64,000 nt of DNA from Bdellovibrionales bacterium (GTDB taxonomy: Bacteria > Bdellovibrionota > UBA1018 > JADZFF01): the NCBI GenBank assembly GCA_020850015.1, contig JADZFF010000103.1, forward strand, positions 1 through 64,000, written 5' to 3'. Positions 50,734 to 59,638 of the stretch are shown one piece after another (positions within the stretch are counted from its first letter, which is position 1; every line of letters starts with the position of its first letter). A program made the position numbers and the translations under genes. The notes below the pieces were generated by a model. It did no database searches and had not been told where the DNA came from. It was given only the letters and a program-made list of their open reading frames with translations.

Positions 50734-50788
50734 CCCGGCAACGGGCAACCGTTACCCGAACCGGTAACCCGTATCGGTACCCGTTGCC
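50734..50788. repeat. 55-bp palindromic repeat, copy 2
   Basis: Direct-orientation copy of 49248-49302. Here the outer arms CCGGCAACGGG and CCCGTTGCCGG are perfect over 11 bp, and inner arms GTTACC/GGTAAC also pair, so the single strand could form a branched hairpin. It lies between the barrel gene start and the next plus-strand gene. Confidence 0.7.
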
Positions 50789-50847
50789 GGAGTGCCCGAT
50801 TGCCGGTCCCCGTTCACCGCCCCGCTCCCCAGTGTTATGCTCCGCCC

Positions 50848-51120
50848 ATGACCACCCCCACCGCCCCCCGCCCCGCCGCCCCCTGGATCCTCACCTTGAT
50901 CTTCGCCATCCTGGGCGGCCTGCTCTCGAGCTACTCCGCCCCGAAGGCCATCGCCTGGTACTTCGAGCCTCCCACCGAGATCGGCATCAACTGCCGCCCC
51001 GCCACCGAGTGGGCCATGGAGAAGCTCGTGTACGCGCAGGCGGGCGGAATCCTCCTGGGTGGGATCATCGGGCTCGCCCTCGTGATGATGATCCGGAGCA
51101 GGCGCCGGGCAGCCGCATGA
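50848..51120 (+). CDS. Small membrane protein of unknown function
   Basis: A 90-aa protein from the ATG at 50848 with two membrane helices (APWILTLIFAILGGLLSSYSA, AGGILLGGIIGLALVMMI) joined by a short loop containing Cys, and a basic C-terminus (RSRRRAAA). It overlaps murF by 4 bp, so the two are coupled, and it might be a small cell-envelope accessory. No family recognised. Confidence 0.65.
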   Translation: MTTPTAPRPAAPWILTLIFAILGGLLSSYSAPKAIAWYFEPPTEIGINCRPATEWAMEKLVYAQAGGILLGGIIGLALVMMIRSRRRAAA

Positions 51121-52550
51121 ACCTTCAGGCCACCTTCGTGCTGCAGGCGCTGGGAGCTTCCGCTCGGGCCTCGGGCCGGAGCGAGGCCCTCGTCTTCTCA
51201 GGGGTCACCTCGGACTCGCGGAAAGCCGGGCCAGGCCTACTCTTCGTGGCCGTGCCGGGCGAGAAATTCGACGGTCATGCCTTCATCCCCCAGGCGCTCG
51301 CCGCGGGCGCGGGCGGCGTGATCTGCCGCAAGGGTACCCCGAGGGCGGCGGGCTCCGCGCTCTTCATCGAGGTCGACGATACGATCGAGGCCTACAGGAC
51401 GCTGGCCGCCGCCTGGCGCGCGCGATTCAAGATCCCGTTGCTGGCCGTGGCGGGCAGCGTGGGAAAAACCACCACGAAGGAATTCCTGGCAGCCCTGATG
51501 CGCGGAAAGCACAAGAAGGTGCTCAAAACCGAAGGAAGCCAGAACGGGTTCCTGGGCGTGGCGATGACGCTCCTTGAGCTCCGGCCCCATCACGGCGCGG
51601 CCGTGGTGGAGATCGGCATCGACGAGCCGGGCGCGATGATTCGCCACCTCGAGGTGGTGCGGCCCACGAGCTGCGTGCTGACCGCGATCGGGCCGGAGCA
51701 CCTGGAGAAACTCAAGGACCTCGACACCGTGGCCCGAGAGGAAGGCCTCGCATTCGACTTCACCGCCCGCGCGGGTGGTGCGGTGGCCGTGAACCTCGAC
51801 GATCCTTGGATCGCGCCTTGGGCGGAGAAGCTCCAGCGCGAGCCTTACCGCGCGCGCGCGCTTCTGGGATTCAAGCTCGGACCCGAGGAGGCGGGCGCCC
51901 TGAGAAGCCAACCGAACATGCGCACGCTCGTCGGCATCCCGCTCAGCCCCGAGCGCATGCGCCTCGGTGGGACCGCCCTCCCGGGCAAGGGTGAAACCCT
52001 GCGCTGCCCGCTCCCGGGCAGCCACAACCAACGCAACCTCCTCGCAGCGCTCGCGCTCGCGATGCTCGAGGGGCTTACGCCGCGCGAGGCCCGCCGAGGC
52101 CTCGAATCCTTCGAAGGCGCGGGCGGGCGCACTCAGGTACTGAAGGGAAAACGCGGCCTGCATCTCCTGGCCGACCACTACAACGCCAATCCCACCTCGG
52201 TTGAAGCGGCCCTCAAGCTGCTCGCGAACCTGAAGCAGAGCAAGCAGGCCAGTTCCTGGGCCTGCCTCGGCGACATGCTCGAGCTCGGCCCTGGCGAGGA
52301 GCGTTTCCACCGCGAGCTCGGGCCCGCGCTCGAGCGGAGCGGCGTGCGCGGCGTGTTCCTCTACGGGCCTCGGATGGCGCATCTGCTGGACGAACTCCGC
52401 CACCGCCGCTTCACGGGGATCGTGGAGCACTATGAGTCGCACGGAGCCCTGGCGGCGCGGATCGGGGCGCTCGCGCGAAAAGGGGACTGGGTGCTGATCA
52501 AGGGCTCGCGCGGCATGAAGATGGAAAAGGTGCTTGAGTCGCTGAAATAG
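51117..52550 (+). CDS. murF: UDP-N-acetylmuramoyl-tripeptide--D-alanyl-D-alanine ligase
   Basis: Adds D-Ala-D-Ala to the peptidoglycan precursor in the cytoplasm. Features: FSGVTSDSRKAGPGLLFVAVPGEKFDGHAFIPQA (Mur N-domain), ATP loop VAGSVGKTTTKEFLA, VEIGIDEPGAMIRHLEVVRPTSCVLTAIGPEH, the central-domain end GSHNQRNLLAALALA and DHYNANPTSVEAAL. At 477 aa it is normal. No other mur gene is adjacent, so it is detached from a dcw cluster. Confidence 0.94.
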   Translation: MNLQATFVLQALGASARASGRSEALVFSGVTSDSRKAGPGLLFVAVPGEKFDGHAFIPQALAAGAGGVICRKGTPRAAGSALFIEVDDTIEAYRTLAAAWRARFKIPLLAVAGSVGKTTTKEFLAALMRGKHKKVLKTEGSQNGFLGVAMTLLELRPHHGAAVVEIGIDEPGAMIRHLEVVRPTSCVLTAIGPEHLEKLKDLDTVAREEGLAFDFTARAGGAVAVNLDDPWIAPWAEKLQREPYRARALLGFKLGPEEAGALRSQPNMRTLVGIPLSPERMRLGGTALPGKGETLRCPLPGSHNQRNLLAALALAMLEGLTPREARRGLESFEGAGGRTQVLKGKRGLHLLADHYNANPTSVEAALKLLANLKQSKQASSWACLGDMLELGPGEERFHRELGPALERSGVRGVFLYGPRMAHLLDELRHRRFTGIVEHYESHGALAARIGALARKGDWVLIKGSRGMKMEKVLESLK

Positions 52551-52567
52551 GGTATTTTCCGAAGCCG

Positions 52568-53647
52568 ATGCGCACGCTCAGGGCAGACGAATCCGGACTG
52601 GCCGAAGCCGTGTCGCTGCTGCGCGCGGGCGATCTTGTGGCGATTCCGACGGAAACCGTCTACGGCCTCGCGGGCGACGGCAGGAGCGCCGATGCGGTGG
52701 CCCGGATTTTCGCCGCCAAGCAGCGCCCGACCTTCGATCCCCTGATTCTGCACCTTCCCGCGTCCTGGAAAACGGATTTCGAATCCCGCTCCGTCGTCGA
52801 TCTCCAGGGGCTGCATCCCACGGACGCGAACCTCGCCCGCGCCCTCGCCGCGAAGTTCTGGCCTGGCCCGCTCACCCTGGTCCTCCCGCGCCATCCTTCG
52901 GTTCCCGATCTCGTGACGAGCGGGCTCGACTCGGTGGCGGTGCGGGTACCCGCGCACCCGACCGCGCAGGAACTTCTCGAGCGCTTCGGGGGCCCTCTTG
53001 CCGCCCCGAGCGCAAACCGCTTCGGCCGCATCAGCCCCACGCATGCGGCGCACGTGATTCAGGAACTCTCGGGCCGCGCGGCCGCGGTGATCGACGGCGG
53101 CCCTTGCGCGATCGGGCTTGAGTCCACCGTGATCCGCCCCACCGGGCGGGCGGGGGAGTGGCAGCTGCTCAGGCCGGGGGCGCTGCCGCGCGAGGCGATC
53201 GAGGCATTGCTGGGCGCGCCGCTCATCGAACCGCCCCCTTCGGGGCGATCTTCGCCAGGTCTGGCGCAGCCCTCGCCGGGCCTGATCGAAACCCACTACG
53301 CTCCCTCCAAGCCTCTTGAGCTTTTGGTCGGCGCGGGCGCTCACGACTGGGCCTGCGCTCTTGCGGATCACGAAGGAGCGGCCCTTCTTTTCTTCAGCGA
53401 CGCCTCCCGGGACCGCGCCCTCGCCGGAGCCGAAATCACCCGCCCCTGCCGCGTACTAAGCCCCACGGGCTCCGACGTCGAGGCGGCGCGCAACCTGTTC
53501 TCGGCCCTTCGCGAGCTCGACGCATCTCCGGCCCCCTCGCTCCTCGCGGAGCTGCCTCTCGGCACTCAGGGCCTCATCCCAGCGATCCGCGACCGGCTGG
53601 AACGCGCGGGTTGCCGCTATCCCACCTCAACTGGAGGAACTCCCTGA
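52568..53647 (+). CDS. tsaC: L-threonylcarbamoyladenylate synthase (Sua5 type)
   Basis: Makes threonylcarbamoyl-AMP for t6A modification of tRNA. YrdC domain: SLLRAGDLVAIPTETVYGLAGDGRSADAVARIFAAKQRPTFDPLILHL, FWPGPLTLVLPR, VAVRVPAHPTAQELLE and APSANRFGRISPTHAAHV, with GLESTVIRPT. The extra C-terminal ~130 residues beginning PSPGLIETHYAPSKPLELL identify the longer Sua5 form. At 359 aa it matches. Its stop overlaps the start of the dipeptidase gene (TGATG). Confidence 0.94.
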   Translation: MRTLRADESGLAEAVSLLRAGDLVAIPTETVYGLAGDGRSADAVARIFAAKQRPTFDPLILHLPASWKTDFESRSVVDLQGLHPTDANLARALAAKFWPGPLTLVLPRHPSVPDLVTSGLDSVAVRVPAHPTAQELLERFGGPLAAPSANRFGRISPTHAAHVIQELSGRAAAVIDGGPCAIGLESTVIRPTGRAGEWQLLRPGALPREAIEALLGAPLIEPPPSGRSSPGLAQPSPGLIETHYAPSKPLELLVGAGAHDWACALADHEGAALLFFSDASRDRALAGAEITRPCRVLSPTGSDVEAARNLFSALRELDASPAPSLLAELPLGTQGLIPAIRDRLERAGCRYPTSTGGTP

Positions 53648-54885
53648 TGAAGTCCCTGCGCTCGGCCCTCCCGCTGCTCGTTCTGCTCATTGTGCTCTTT
53701 TTTACCCGACTCGCTCCGCCCGCCCTGGGCGCGGGCTACTCGCCCGAGACCGCGAGCGTGGAGCTCCATGCCCACCTTTTCATGAAAGAGGGGATGCCGC
53801 TCTTCGTCCGGGGCGAGTTTTTCGGGGAGCTGGGGGCCAGCTCTTGGAAGGACCGCTTCTCTTCCATGGCCACGCCCGAGCTCCTGCGCGATTCCGGAAT
53901 CGGCGTCCTGGTGGTCTCTCTTTACGCGCATCCGCTCATGGTGCTCGATCTCCGCGATTCCGTGCGCCGCCAGATCAAGCTCGCGAACCAACTCCTCCGC
54001 GACCACCCGGAGTGGGTCATGCCCCGCGACGGCGCCGAGGCGCTTGAGGCCTTCAGGAAGGGCAAACGCATCCTGATCCTCGCCCTGGAAGGCGCGGCCG
54101 GTGTGCTCGAGACGGACGGCGACCTGCGGGAGTTCATCGACCGCGAAGGCATCCGCATCGTCACGCTCCTGCACCTCACGGACGATCGTTTCGGCGGAGT
54201 GGCCTTCCTGCGCGGCCTCATGAGCCTGGCTTCGCCCTGGGCATGGGTCCGCACCCTGTTCGACGGCCCGGGGCCTGACGGCACACGTGTGAACGACCGC
54301 GGCCTCACCCAGGACGGCGAAGGGCTCGCGAAGAAGCTCATGGATCGCGGCGTGTGGATCGACCTCGCCCACTCGTCGGATCTGGCGCAGGCCCGGCTCG
54401 CTGAGCTTCACGCCGAGCGTGGCCTGCCTCACCTCGTCACCCACACGGCCCTCCGAAGCCATCTGGGCGCGGAGCGTGGGATATCGGACGCCCAGCTTCG
54501 CGCCTTGGGCTCGTCGGGCGGCGCGCTCGGCCTGATGCCGAGCCCCGAGTTGTACCGCGCCACCCCCGGACTGAAAGAGGGCTGCACGGGAGGCGTGCAC
54601 TCGCTCGCGCGCCAACACGCCGAGGCCGCCGCCGCCGCGGGTCCGGAGGCCGTGAGCCTCGGCACCGACTACACCGGCGGCATCCCTCACCTTCCCCCGA
54701 GCCCCTGCCCCACGGGAACGACTTTGGATACCGAGGGCTTCTGGAACATCGGGCAGGCGGCCGAGGTCTGGCGCTCGCTTCAGGCGGCGGGCGCGCCCGT
54801 GCCTCAGCGGCTCGGGAGCACGGCCGAGAAATTCCTCACGACCTGGGCCCGCGTGGGCGCGAAGGCCCAGCCGCCGCGCGACTAG
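53647..54885 (+). CDS. Exported membrane dipeptidase (peptidase M19)
   Basis: Zinc dipeptidase likely in the periplasm (signal SALPLLVLLIVLFFTRLAPPALG). M19 motifs: the HxH/D region VELHAHLFM, a bridging Glu in LILALEGAAGV, metal-binding VTLLHLTDDRFGG, DLAHSSDLAQARL, LVTHTALRSHLG and SLGTDYTGGIPHLP. Its 412-aa size is normal for bacterial renal-dipeptidase homologues. It may hydrolyse dipeptides, including D-containing ones from peptidoglycan, and could feed the Opp system. Start at 53647 overlaps the tsaC stop. Confidence 0.88.
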   Translation: MKSLRSALPLLVLLIVLFFTRLAPPALGAGYSPETASVELHAHLFMKEGMPLFVRGEFFGELGASSWKDRFSSMATPELLRDSGIGVLVVSLYAHPLMVLDLRDSVRRQIKLANQLLRDHPEWVMPRDGAEALEAFRKGKRILILALEGAAGVLETDGDLREFIDREGIRIVTLLHLTDDRFGGVAFLRGLMSLASPWAWVRTLFDGPGPDGTRVNDRGLTQDGEGLAKKLMDRGVWIDLAHSSDLAQARLAELHAERGLPHLVTHTALRSHLGAERGISDAQLRALGSSGGALGLMPSPELYRATPGLKEGCTGGVHSLARQHAEAAAAAGPEAVSLGTDYTGGIPHLPPSPCPTGTTLDTEGFWNIGQAAEVWRSLQAAGAPVPQRLGSTAEKFLTTWARVGAKAQPPRD

Positions 54886-54893
54886 GCCCTGAG

Positions 54894-55640
54894 CTAGGCC
54901 TTTCCGCCGAGCTCGACGAATACCCTCACCATCTCGGAATGCAACTGCCCGATGCGCTCCTCGAGCTCGGCATCCGTCCACGCCCCGGTGCCCCTGACAG
55001 GCTCCATGTACCTCATCCGGATCGTGCCGGGCCGCATGAGCCAGGAACCGCGAGGCATGAGCTCGAAAGCCCCCTGCACCACCACCGGATGGATGGGAAT
55101 GTCTCCGCGACGCGCGATCTGGAATGCCCCCTTCTTGAAGGGCGCGAACCGGCCGTTGCGCGTGCGCGTGCCCTCAGGCGCGAGAATGAGTGAACGCTTT
55201 TCCGCCACCACCCGTTCCGATACGCCCTGAAGCGCCTCCAGCGCCTTCGCGGTGTTGCCCCGGTCGATCCGGATGAAGCGGAAGGCCCACCAGATCACGT
55301 TCACGATTGGCACCCAGATCACTTCCTTCTTGCCGATCGCGAGCACGCGGGCCGGGCACATGCCCGCGCCCCAGATCAGATCAAGCCCGCTCTGGTGGTT
55401 GCAGATGATCACGCGCGGCGCGGCCTCGTCCCATGGGTTGGGCCGATTCACCTCGAGCCGGATCCCGATGAGCCTAAGGGAAGCGGACGCCCAGAAGCGC
55501 GAGGCCCACACGAACCAACGGTCCGGCAGCTGACGAAGCGCCAGAAGATAGAGAGACAGAAATCCCGACCAGAAGATCGCCGCGAAAACCCAAACGGCGA
55601 TGGTACCCACGACGGCTCGAAGCCCGCGCCACGCGTTCAT
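54894..55640 (-). CDS. plsC: 1-acyl-sn-glycerol-3-phosphate acyltransferase
   Basis: Makes phosphatidic acid at the inner membrane. Motifs are IICNHQSGLDLIWG (His-x4-Asp), VIWVPIVNVIWWAFRFIRIDRGN (block II), LAPEGTRTRNGRFAPFKKGAFQIA (block III) and IPIHPVVVQGA (block IV). An N-terminal membrane helix (AVVGTIAVWVFAAIFWSGFLSLYLLAL) anchors it. At 248 aa it is the standard PlsC size, in contrast to the YihG-like paralogue at 0.6-1.6 kb. It overlaps prmA by 4 bp. Confidence 0.93.
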   Translation of the reverse strand: MNAWRGLRAVVGTIAVWVFAAIFWSGFLSLYLLALRQLPDRWFVWASRFWASASLRLIGIRLEVNRPNPWDEAAPRVIICNHQSGLDLIWGAGMCPARVLAIGKKEVIWVPIVNVIWWAFRFIRIDRGNTAKALEALQGVSERVVAEKRSLILAPEGTRTRNGRFAPFKKGAFQIARRGDIPIHPVVVQGAFELMPRGSWLMRPGTIRMRYMEPVRGTGAWTDAELEERIGQLHSEMVRVFVELGGKA

Positions 55641-56674
55641 CGCTTACCCTCGCTCGTCGTTTTCCAGCTCAGTGCAAACCAGTCGCCCTCACTGCGCCGC
55701 TCTTCCGTGCCGCTCAGCCCGCGAGCGCGAAGCGCCTCCGCAAAGGCCCGCGCCACGGACTCCACGTCGGGCTCGATGAGCCCCGAAAGCACGAGCGTGC
55801 CGGCCGGCCTCAGGCGCGCAACGAGCGCCTCGCGGAACTCCAAGAGCACCGGCCGCAAGATGTTGGCCACCACGAGGTCGTAGGGACCGTCGTGCCCACC
55901 CGGCCCCTTCAGCAAGGATTCCCCGACTCGCATCGATCCCTCCACGCCGTTGAGCCTCGCGTTTTCCCGCGCGTTGTCGTTGGCCATGGAGTCGATCTCC
56001 ACCGCGTCGGCGCGCGCCCCCAGAGCCGCTGCGCCGATGGCGAGAATCCCCGAGCCGCTGCCGAAGTCGAGCACCCGTTTGCCTTGGAGCCCCCCCGCGC
56101 GCCCCGCGTCCCCGATCAGGGACAGGCAGAGCCGGGTGGTTTCGTGGGTTCCGGTGCCGAAGCCAGCCCCCGGATTGATGACGAGCCTCAGGCCTTCGCC
56201 TTTCAGGGGCTCCTCCGCGCGCCAGGGCGGTACGACCTGGAAATGCGGGGGGACATCGATTCCCGTGAAGGAGGCCTTCCAGACGGCGTTCCAGTCCTGG
56301 TCCTGCAGAATCTTCGGTCCGGTCAGCACCAGCCCCGGGAACTCCCGGGCCAGAAGAGCCGCGCAGTCGCGCGCGCCGGCTTCGCCCCGAAAATACAGCT
56401 CCGTAGCCACGTTCGCAGCCTGCCCTACCCAATCCCGAAAAGGATCCGCAAGGCCCGCCTCAAGCACGGGCGCGCCCCAGGGCTCGACGCCCGCTCCGAA
56501 GTCGCCCTCGAAGACGCTGCCCTCGTGCACGCCCTCCAGCCCGGAAGACGCGCAACGCTCCCAGATCCAAGCCAGGATTTCGTCACGCGACAGCTCCCGC
56601 CCGTCCGAAACCCGAGTCGCGGAGGGTGGGAGCGTCACCTGAAAAGTGAAGAGTGGTACCGAGGGAGAGGCCAT
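55637..56674 (-). CDS. prmA: Ribosomal protein L11 methyltransferase
   Basis: SAM-dependent methylation of ribosomal protein L11. The C-terminal catalytic domain shows VINPGAGFGTGTHETTRLCLSLI, VLDFGSGSGILAIGAAALGA, DNARENARLNGVEG and YDLVVANILRPVLLEFREALVARLRPAGTLVLSGLI, all PrmA-typical. The N-terminal substrate-recognition domain is longer than in E. coli PrmA (345 versus ~293 aa) with an insertion around residues 45-90. It is upstream of plsC in a short operon. Confidence 0.92.
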   Translation of the reverse strand: MASPSVPLFTFQVTLPPSATRVSDGRELSRDEILAWIWERCASSGLEGVHEGSVFEGDFGAGVEPWGAPVLEAGLADPFRDWVGQAANVATELYFRGEAGARDCAALLAREFPGLVLTGPKILQDQDWNAVWKASFTGIDVPPHFQVVPPWRAEEPLKGEGLRLVINPGAGFGTGTHETTRLCLSLIGDAGRAGGLQGKRVLDFGSGSGILAIGAAALGARADAVEIDSMANDNARENARLNGVEGSMRVGESLLKGPGGHDGPYDLVVANILRPVLLEFREALVARLRPAGTLVLSGLIEPDVESVARAFAEALRARGLSGTEERRSEGDWFALSWKTTSEGKR

Positions 56675-56683
56675 GCTCCCAGC

Positions 56684-59623
56684 TCAGGAGATCGGATTGG
56701 TCCTTCCGCCCGAGCGTTCAGTGCCGGGACCGCGACGGCCGCCTCTGCGGCCGCGCCGACGGCGTTTGTCGCCCTCGGCTCCGCCACCACCACCGGCTCC
56801 TCCGCCGCCGCCGCCACCGCCGCCACGCGGCCCGCGGCCGCGGTTGACGTAGTCAGCGCTCGGAGAAGCCATGGGCGCTGCTCCGCGAGCAATGGCCGCG
56901 TCCTGCGCGGCCTGAGCCCGAAGGAAAGCCAGCCGGTCTTCCTCGTTCTCGAATCCGTCCTGAGGCGCCTCCAGGCGCTTCAGTCCACCCTCGGTCTGGC
57001 CCTCCGGTGCGGCCAATCGGTTACCGAAAGATTCTTCGTCGCCGCCTGGAGCCTGGCCGCCCGGCTCGCGCGCGTTCTGTTCCAGCGGCTCATCCTGCAT
57101 CCCGGCTCCGTTCAGGCGTTGAGGCGCGGCATCCTGGGACTCCGTCTCTTCACCCCGGCCTTGCGGACGGCTCTCCTCGCGGCTGCGGTCGCCGCCGCGT
57201 CCGCCGCGGTCACGCCCGCCGCGTCCGCCGCGGTCACGTCCACCCCGGTCGCCACGATCGCCGCGATCGCGGCCCTGCTGCCGGTTCTGCTGCGGCTGAG
57301 CGGCGCGCTCGGTGCGTTCCGTCGTCAGCTCGAACTGCTCCACGTGGTAGTCGCCGATGGCCTGGAGGAAGAACTCCTTCTTGTACTTGCGCTCGAGCCC
57401 GTCGAGGGTCTCGCGGAAGTCGATCGCCAGCATGTCGATCACGTCGGGGTTCGCCTGCACGAGCACGCGGCGCACGTCGCGCTGAACGCCTTCGCGCTCG
57501 AGCTCACGCAGCACCTCGTAGGCCACGGTTTCCTTGCCCTTCACGAAGCCCTTGCCCTCGCAGTGCACACAGGAAGTGCAAAGCGCGCGCACGAGCGAGT
57601 CGCGGGTCCGTTTCCGAGTCATCTCAATGAGGCCGAGTTCGGTCATCTTGACGATCGTGGGGCGGGCGCGATCCTTCTTGAGCTCCTCTTCGAGGGCCCG
57701 AACGATGCGCTGGCGGTTCTCTTCCTTATCCATGTCGATCAGATCGAGGATGATGATGCCGCCGAGGTTCCGGAGCCGCAGCTGATACGCGATCTCCTTC
57801 ACGGCCTCGAGGTTCGTCTTCACGATGGTGTCTTCGAGGCTCTTCTTGCCGACGTAACGGCCGGTGTTCACGTCGATGGCCACGAGGGCCTCGGCCTGAT
57901 CCACCACGATGTAGCCACCCGACTTCAGCCACACGCGACGCTCGAGCGCCCGGTGCAGCTCTTGCGAGATGCCGTAGGCGTCGAAGATCGGCAGATCGCC
58001 CTGGTAGAGCTCGATCTTGCCCTGCATCTGCGGCATGAAGCGCGCCACGAAACGCTGGATCCCGTTGAAGTGATAGCGGGAGTCCACGATCACCTTCTTG
58101 ATGTCCTCCGTCACCCAGTCGCGCACGGCGCGGATGATGGAGTTGTTGTCCTCGTACACCATCGCCGGGGCCGAGACCTGACCGGCGCGGTCCATGATCT
58201 CGTTCCAGGTGTTGGTGAGGTAGTCCATGTCCTGCTTGATCCAGTCCTCGGCGTTGCGGCCGCCGCTCGCGGTACGGACGATGAAGCCCATGCCCTTCTG
58301 GCGGTTGCGCGTGACGAAATCTCGGAGACCGCGGCGTTCCTCGTCTCGCTCGATCCGGCGCGACACGCCGATGTGGTCCACCGTCGGCATGCAGACCAGG
58401 TGGCGGCCCGGCAGGCTGACGTGGCAGGTGAGGCGCGCACCCTTGGTGGCGATCGGATCCTTCGCCACCTGAACGATCACCTCCTGCCCTTCCTGGAGCA
58501 GATCCTGGATGTTCACGTGCCGGCGCGAGGGCTTCATGCTCGGGCGCGACTTCACGCGGCGATCCCGGCTCCGAGGCTCCTTGAACTCCGGCTTGCGGCC
58601 GCGCGGGGGGCGTGCGCCGCGGTGTTCGCCGCGATTGCCCTGCTGCTCGCCCGAAGCGGGGTGCTGCGGACGTTCCGCGTCTTCTTCCACCGAGGCCGTG
58701 GCCTGGCGGTCGCGCGCGTCTTTTTCGCGGTCGATGTGCCAGCGATCCGACTGGAGGTCGGCGCCGTCGTTGTCCAAGTTTTCGCGGAACGGTTCAGGAG
58801 CGTTGTCGAAATTGCCTTCCTCGACGCCCGGCGCCGCTGGAGCGCCGGCGGTGTGGGCCGGGCGTTCCGGACGCGGGCCGCGGTGTCCCTGCGGCTGGCC
58901 CTCACGGCCGCCTTCCATGCCCGCCACGGGCCCACGCCCTCCACGGCGTCCACGGCCACGGCGCCGACGGCGGCGGCCACGGCCGCCTCCATCGCCTTGC
59001 CCGGGAAGACCTTGTCCGCCTACGCCGGGAGCGCCGTTGCCTGGGGCGCCTTCACCCGATCCGCCTACGGCGGAAAATCCTTCATCGCTGCCGGAACCTT
59101 CGGGGCCGCCCTCGTCGGCGCCGCCAAAGTCAGAGCCCGCGTCGTCACCCGGGCTCATCGTGCCGCTGGGCTCGTCGTCGCCTTCGCCCGGCGCCGCTTC
59201 CATGTCCACGGGCGCGCCGTCTTGCGGATCTTCGTCGTCGCCCTCTTCCACGTCGCCCGAGAGGTGCGCTTCGGCCTCATGCTCGGCGGCATCGCCGCTC
59301 GTCACTTCGAGCCCGGTGTCTTCGCCTTCGGCGGCGCCTTCGGACTGCCCGCCGTCGGGGTGACCGCCGCCGTCCGACTCGTCGTCGAAGTTCTCGGGGT
59401 GCACGTACACGTCGTCGACGTACAGGAACGCGGCCTTGTCGAGGCCGATGTCCACGAAGGCCGCCTGCATGCCCGGAAGCACGCGGGTCACGCGGCCCTT
59501 GTAGATGTTGCCGACAATGCCTTTTTCACCAGGACGCTCGATGAGCATCTCCTGGATCTCGCCGTCCTCGACCAAAGCGATGCGCGTCTCCGGCAAGGAG
59601 GCGTTAATGATGAGTTCTGCCAT
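56684..59623 (-). CDS. rng: Ribonuclease E/G with very large disordered insertion and RGG tail
   Basis: Endoribonuclease for rRNA/mRNA processing. AELIINASLPETRIALVEDGEIQEML and GNIYKGRVTRVLPGMQAAFVDIG begin the S1 region; after YVDDVYVHPENF an insert of ~300 residues follows, acidic first, then Arg/Gly-rich, before the domain resumes at DLLQEGQEVIVQVAKDPIATKGARLT. Catalytic Asp residues are in ALVAIDVNTGRYVG and IIILDLIDMDKEENR. Zn-link Cys: CTSCVHCEGKG. The ~240-residue tail has RGG-rich repeats (RGGRGGRDRGGRGG) and a Gly tract. 979 aa, about twice RNase G. Confidence 0.93.
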   Translation of the reverse strand: MAELIINASLPETRIALVEDGEIQEMLIERPGEKGIVGNIYKGRVTRVLPGMQAAFVDIGLDKAAFLYVDDVYVHPENFDDESDGGGHPDGGQSEGAAEGEDTGLEVTSGDAAEHEAEAHLSGDVEEGDDEDPQDGAPVDMEAAPGEGDDEPSGTMSPGDDAGSDFGGADEGGPEGSGSDEGFSAVGGSGEGAPGNGAPGVGGQGLPGQGDGGGRGRRRRRRGRGRRGGRGPVAGMEGGREGQPQGHRGPRPERPAHTAGAPAAPGVEEGNFDNAPEPFRENLDNDGADLQSDRWHIDREKDARDRQATASVEEDAERPQHPASGEQQGNRGEHRGARPPRGRKPEFKEPRSRDRRVKSRPSMKPSRRHVNIQDLLQEGQEVIVQVAKDPIATKGARLTCHVSLPGRHLVCMPTVDHIGVSRRIERDEERRGLRDFVTRNRQKGMGFIVRTASGGRNAEDWIKQDMDYLTNTWNEIMDRAGQVSAPAMVYEDNNSIIRAVRDWVTEDIKKVIVDSRYHFNGIQRFVARFMPQMQGKIELYQGDLPIFDAYGISQELHRALERRVWLKSGGYIVVDQAEALVAIDVNTGRYVGKKSLEDTIVKTNLEAVKEIAYQLRLRNLGGIIILDLIDMDKEENRQRIVRALEEELKKDRARPTIVKMTELGLIEMTRKRTRDSLVRALCTSCVHCEGKGFVKGKETVAYEVLRELEREGVQRDVRRVLVQANPDVIDMLAIDFRETLDGLERKYKKEFFLQAIGDYHVEQFELTTERTERAAQPQQNRQQGRDRGDRGDRGGRDRGGRGGRDRGGRGGDRSREESRPQGRGEETESQDAAPQRLNGAGMQDEPLEQNAREPGGQAPGGDEESFGNRLAAPEGQTEGGLKRLEAPQDGFENEEDRLAFLRAQAAQDAAIARGAAPMASPSADYVNRGRGPRGGGGGGGGGAGGGGGAEGDKRRRRGRRGGRRGPGTERSGGRTNPIS

Positions 59624-59638
59624 ACTGGTGTTCTCCCT

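Noticed and set aside
49248-50788. CRISPR array from the palindromic repeats
   Set aside because: Only two copies, 1.4 kb apart, with genes between them and no spacers or cas genes.
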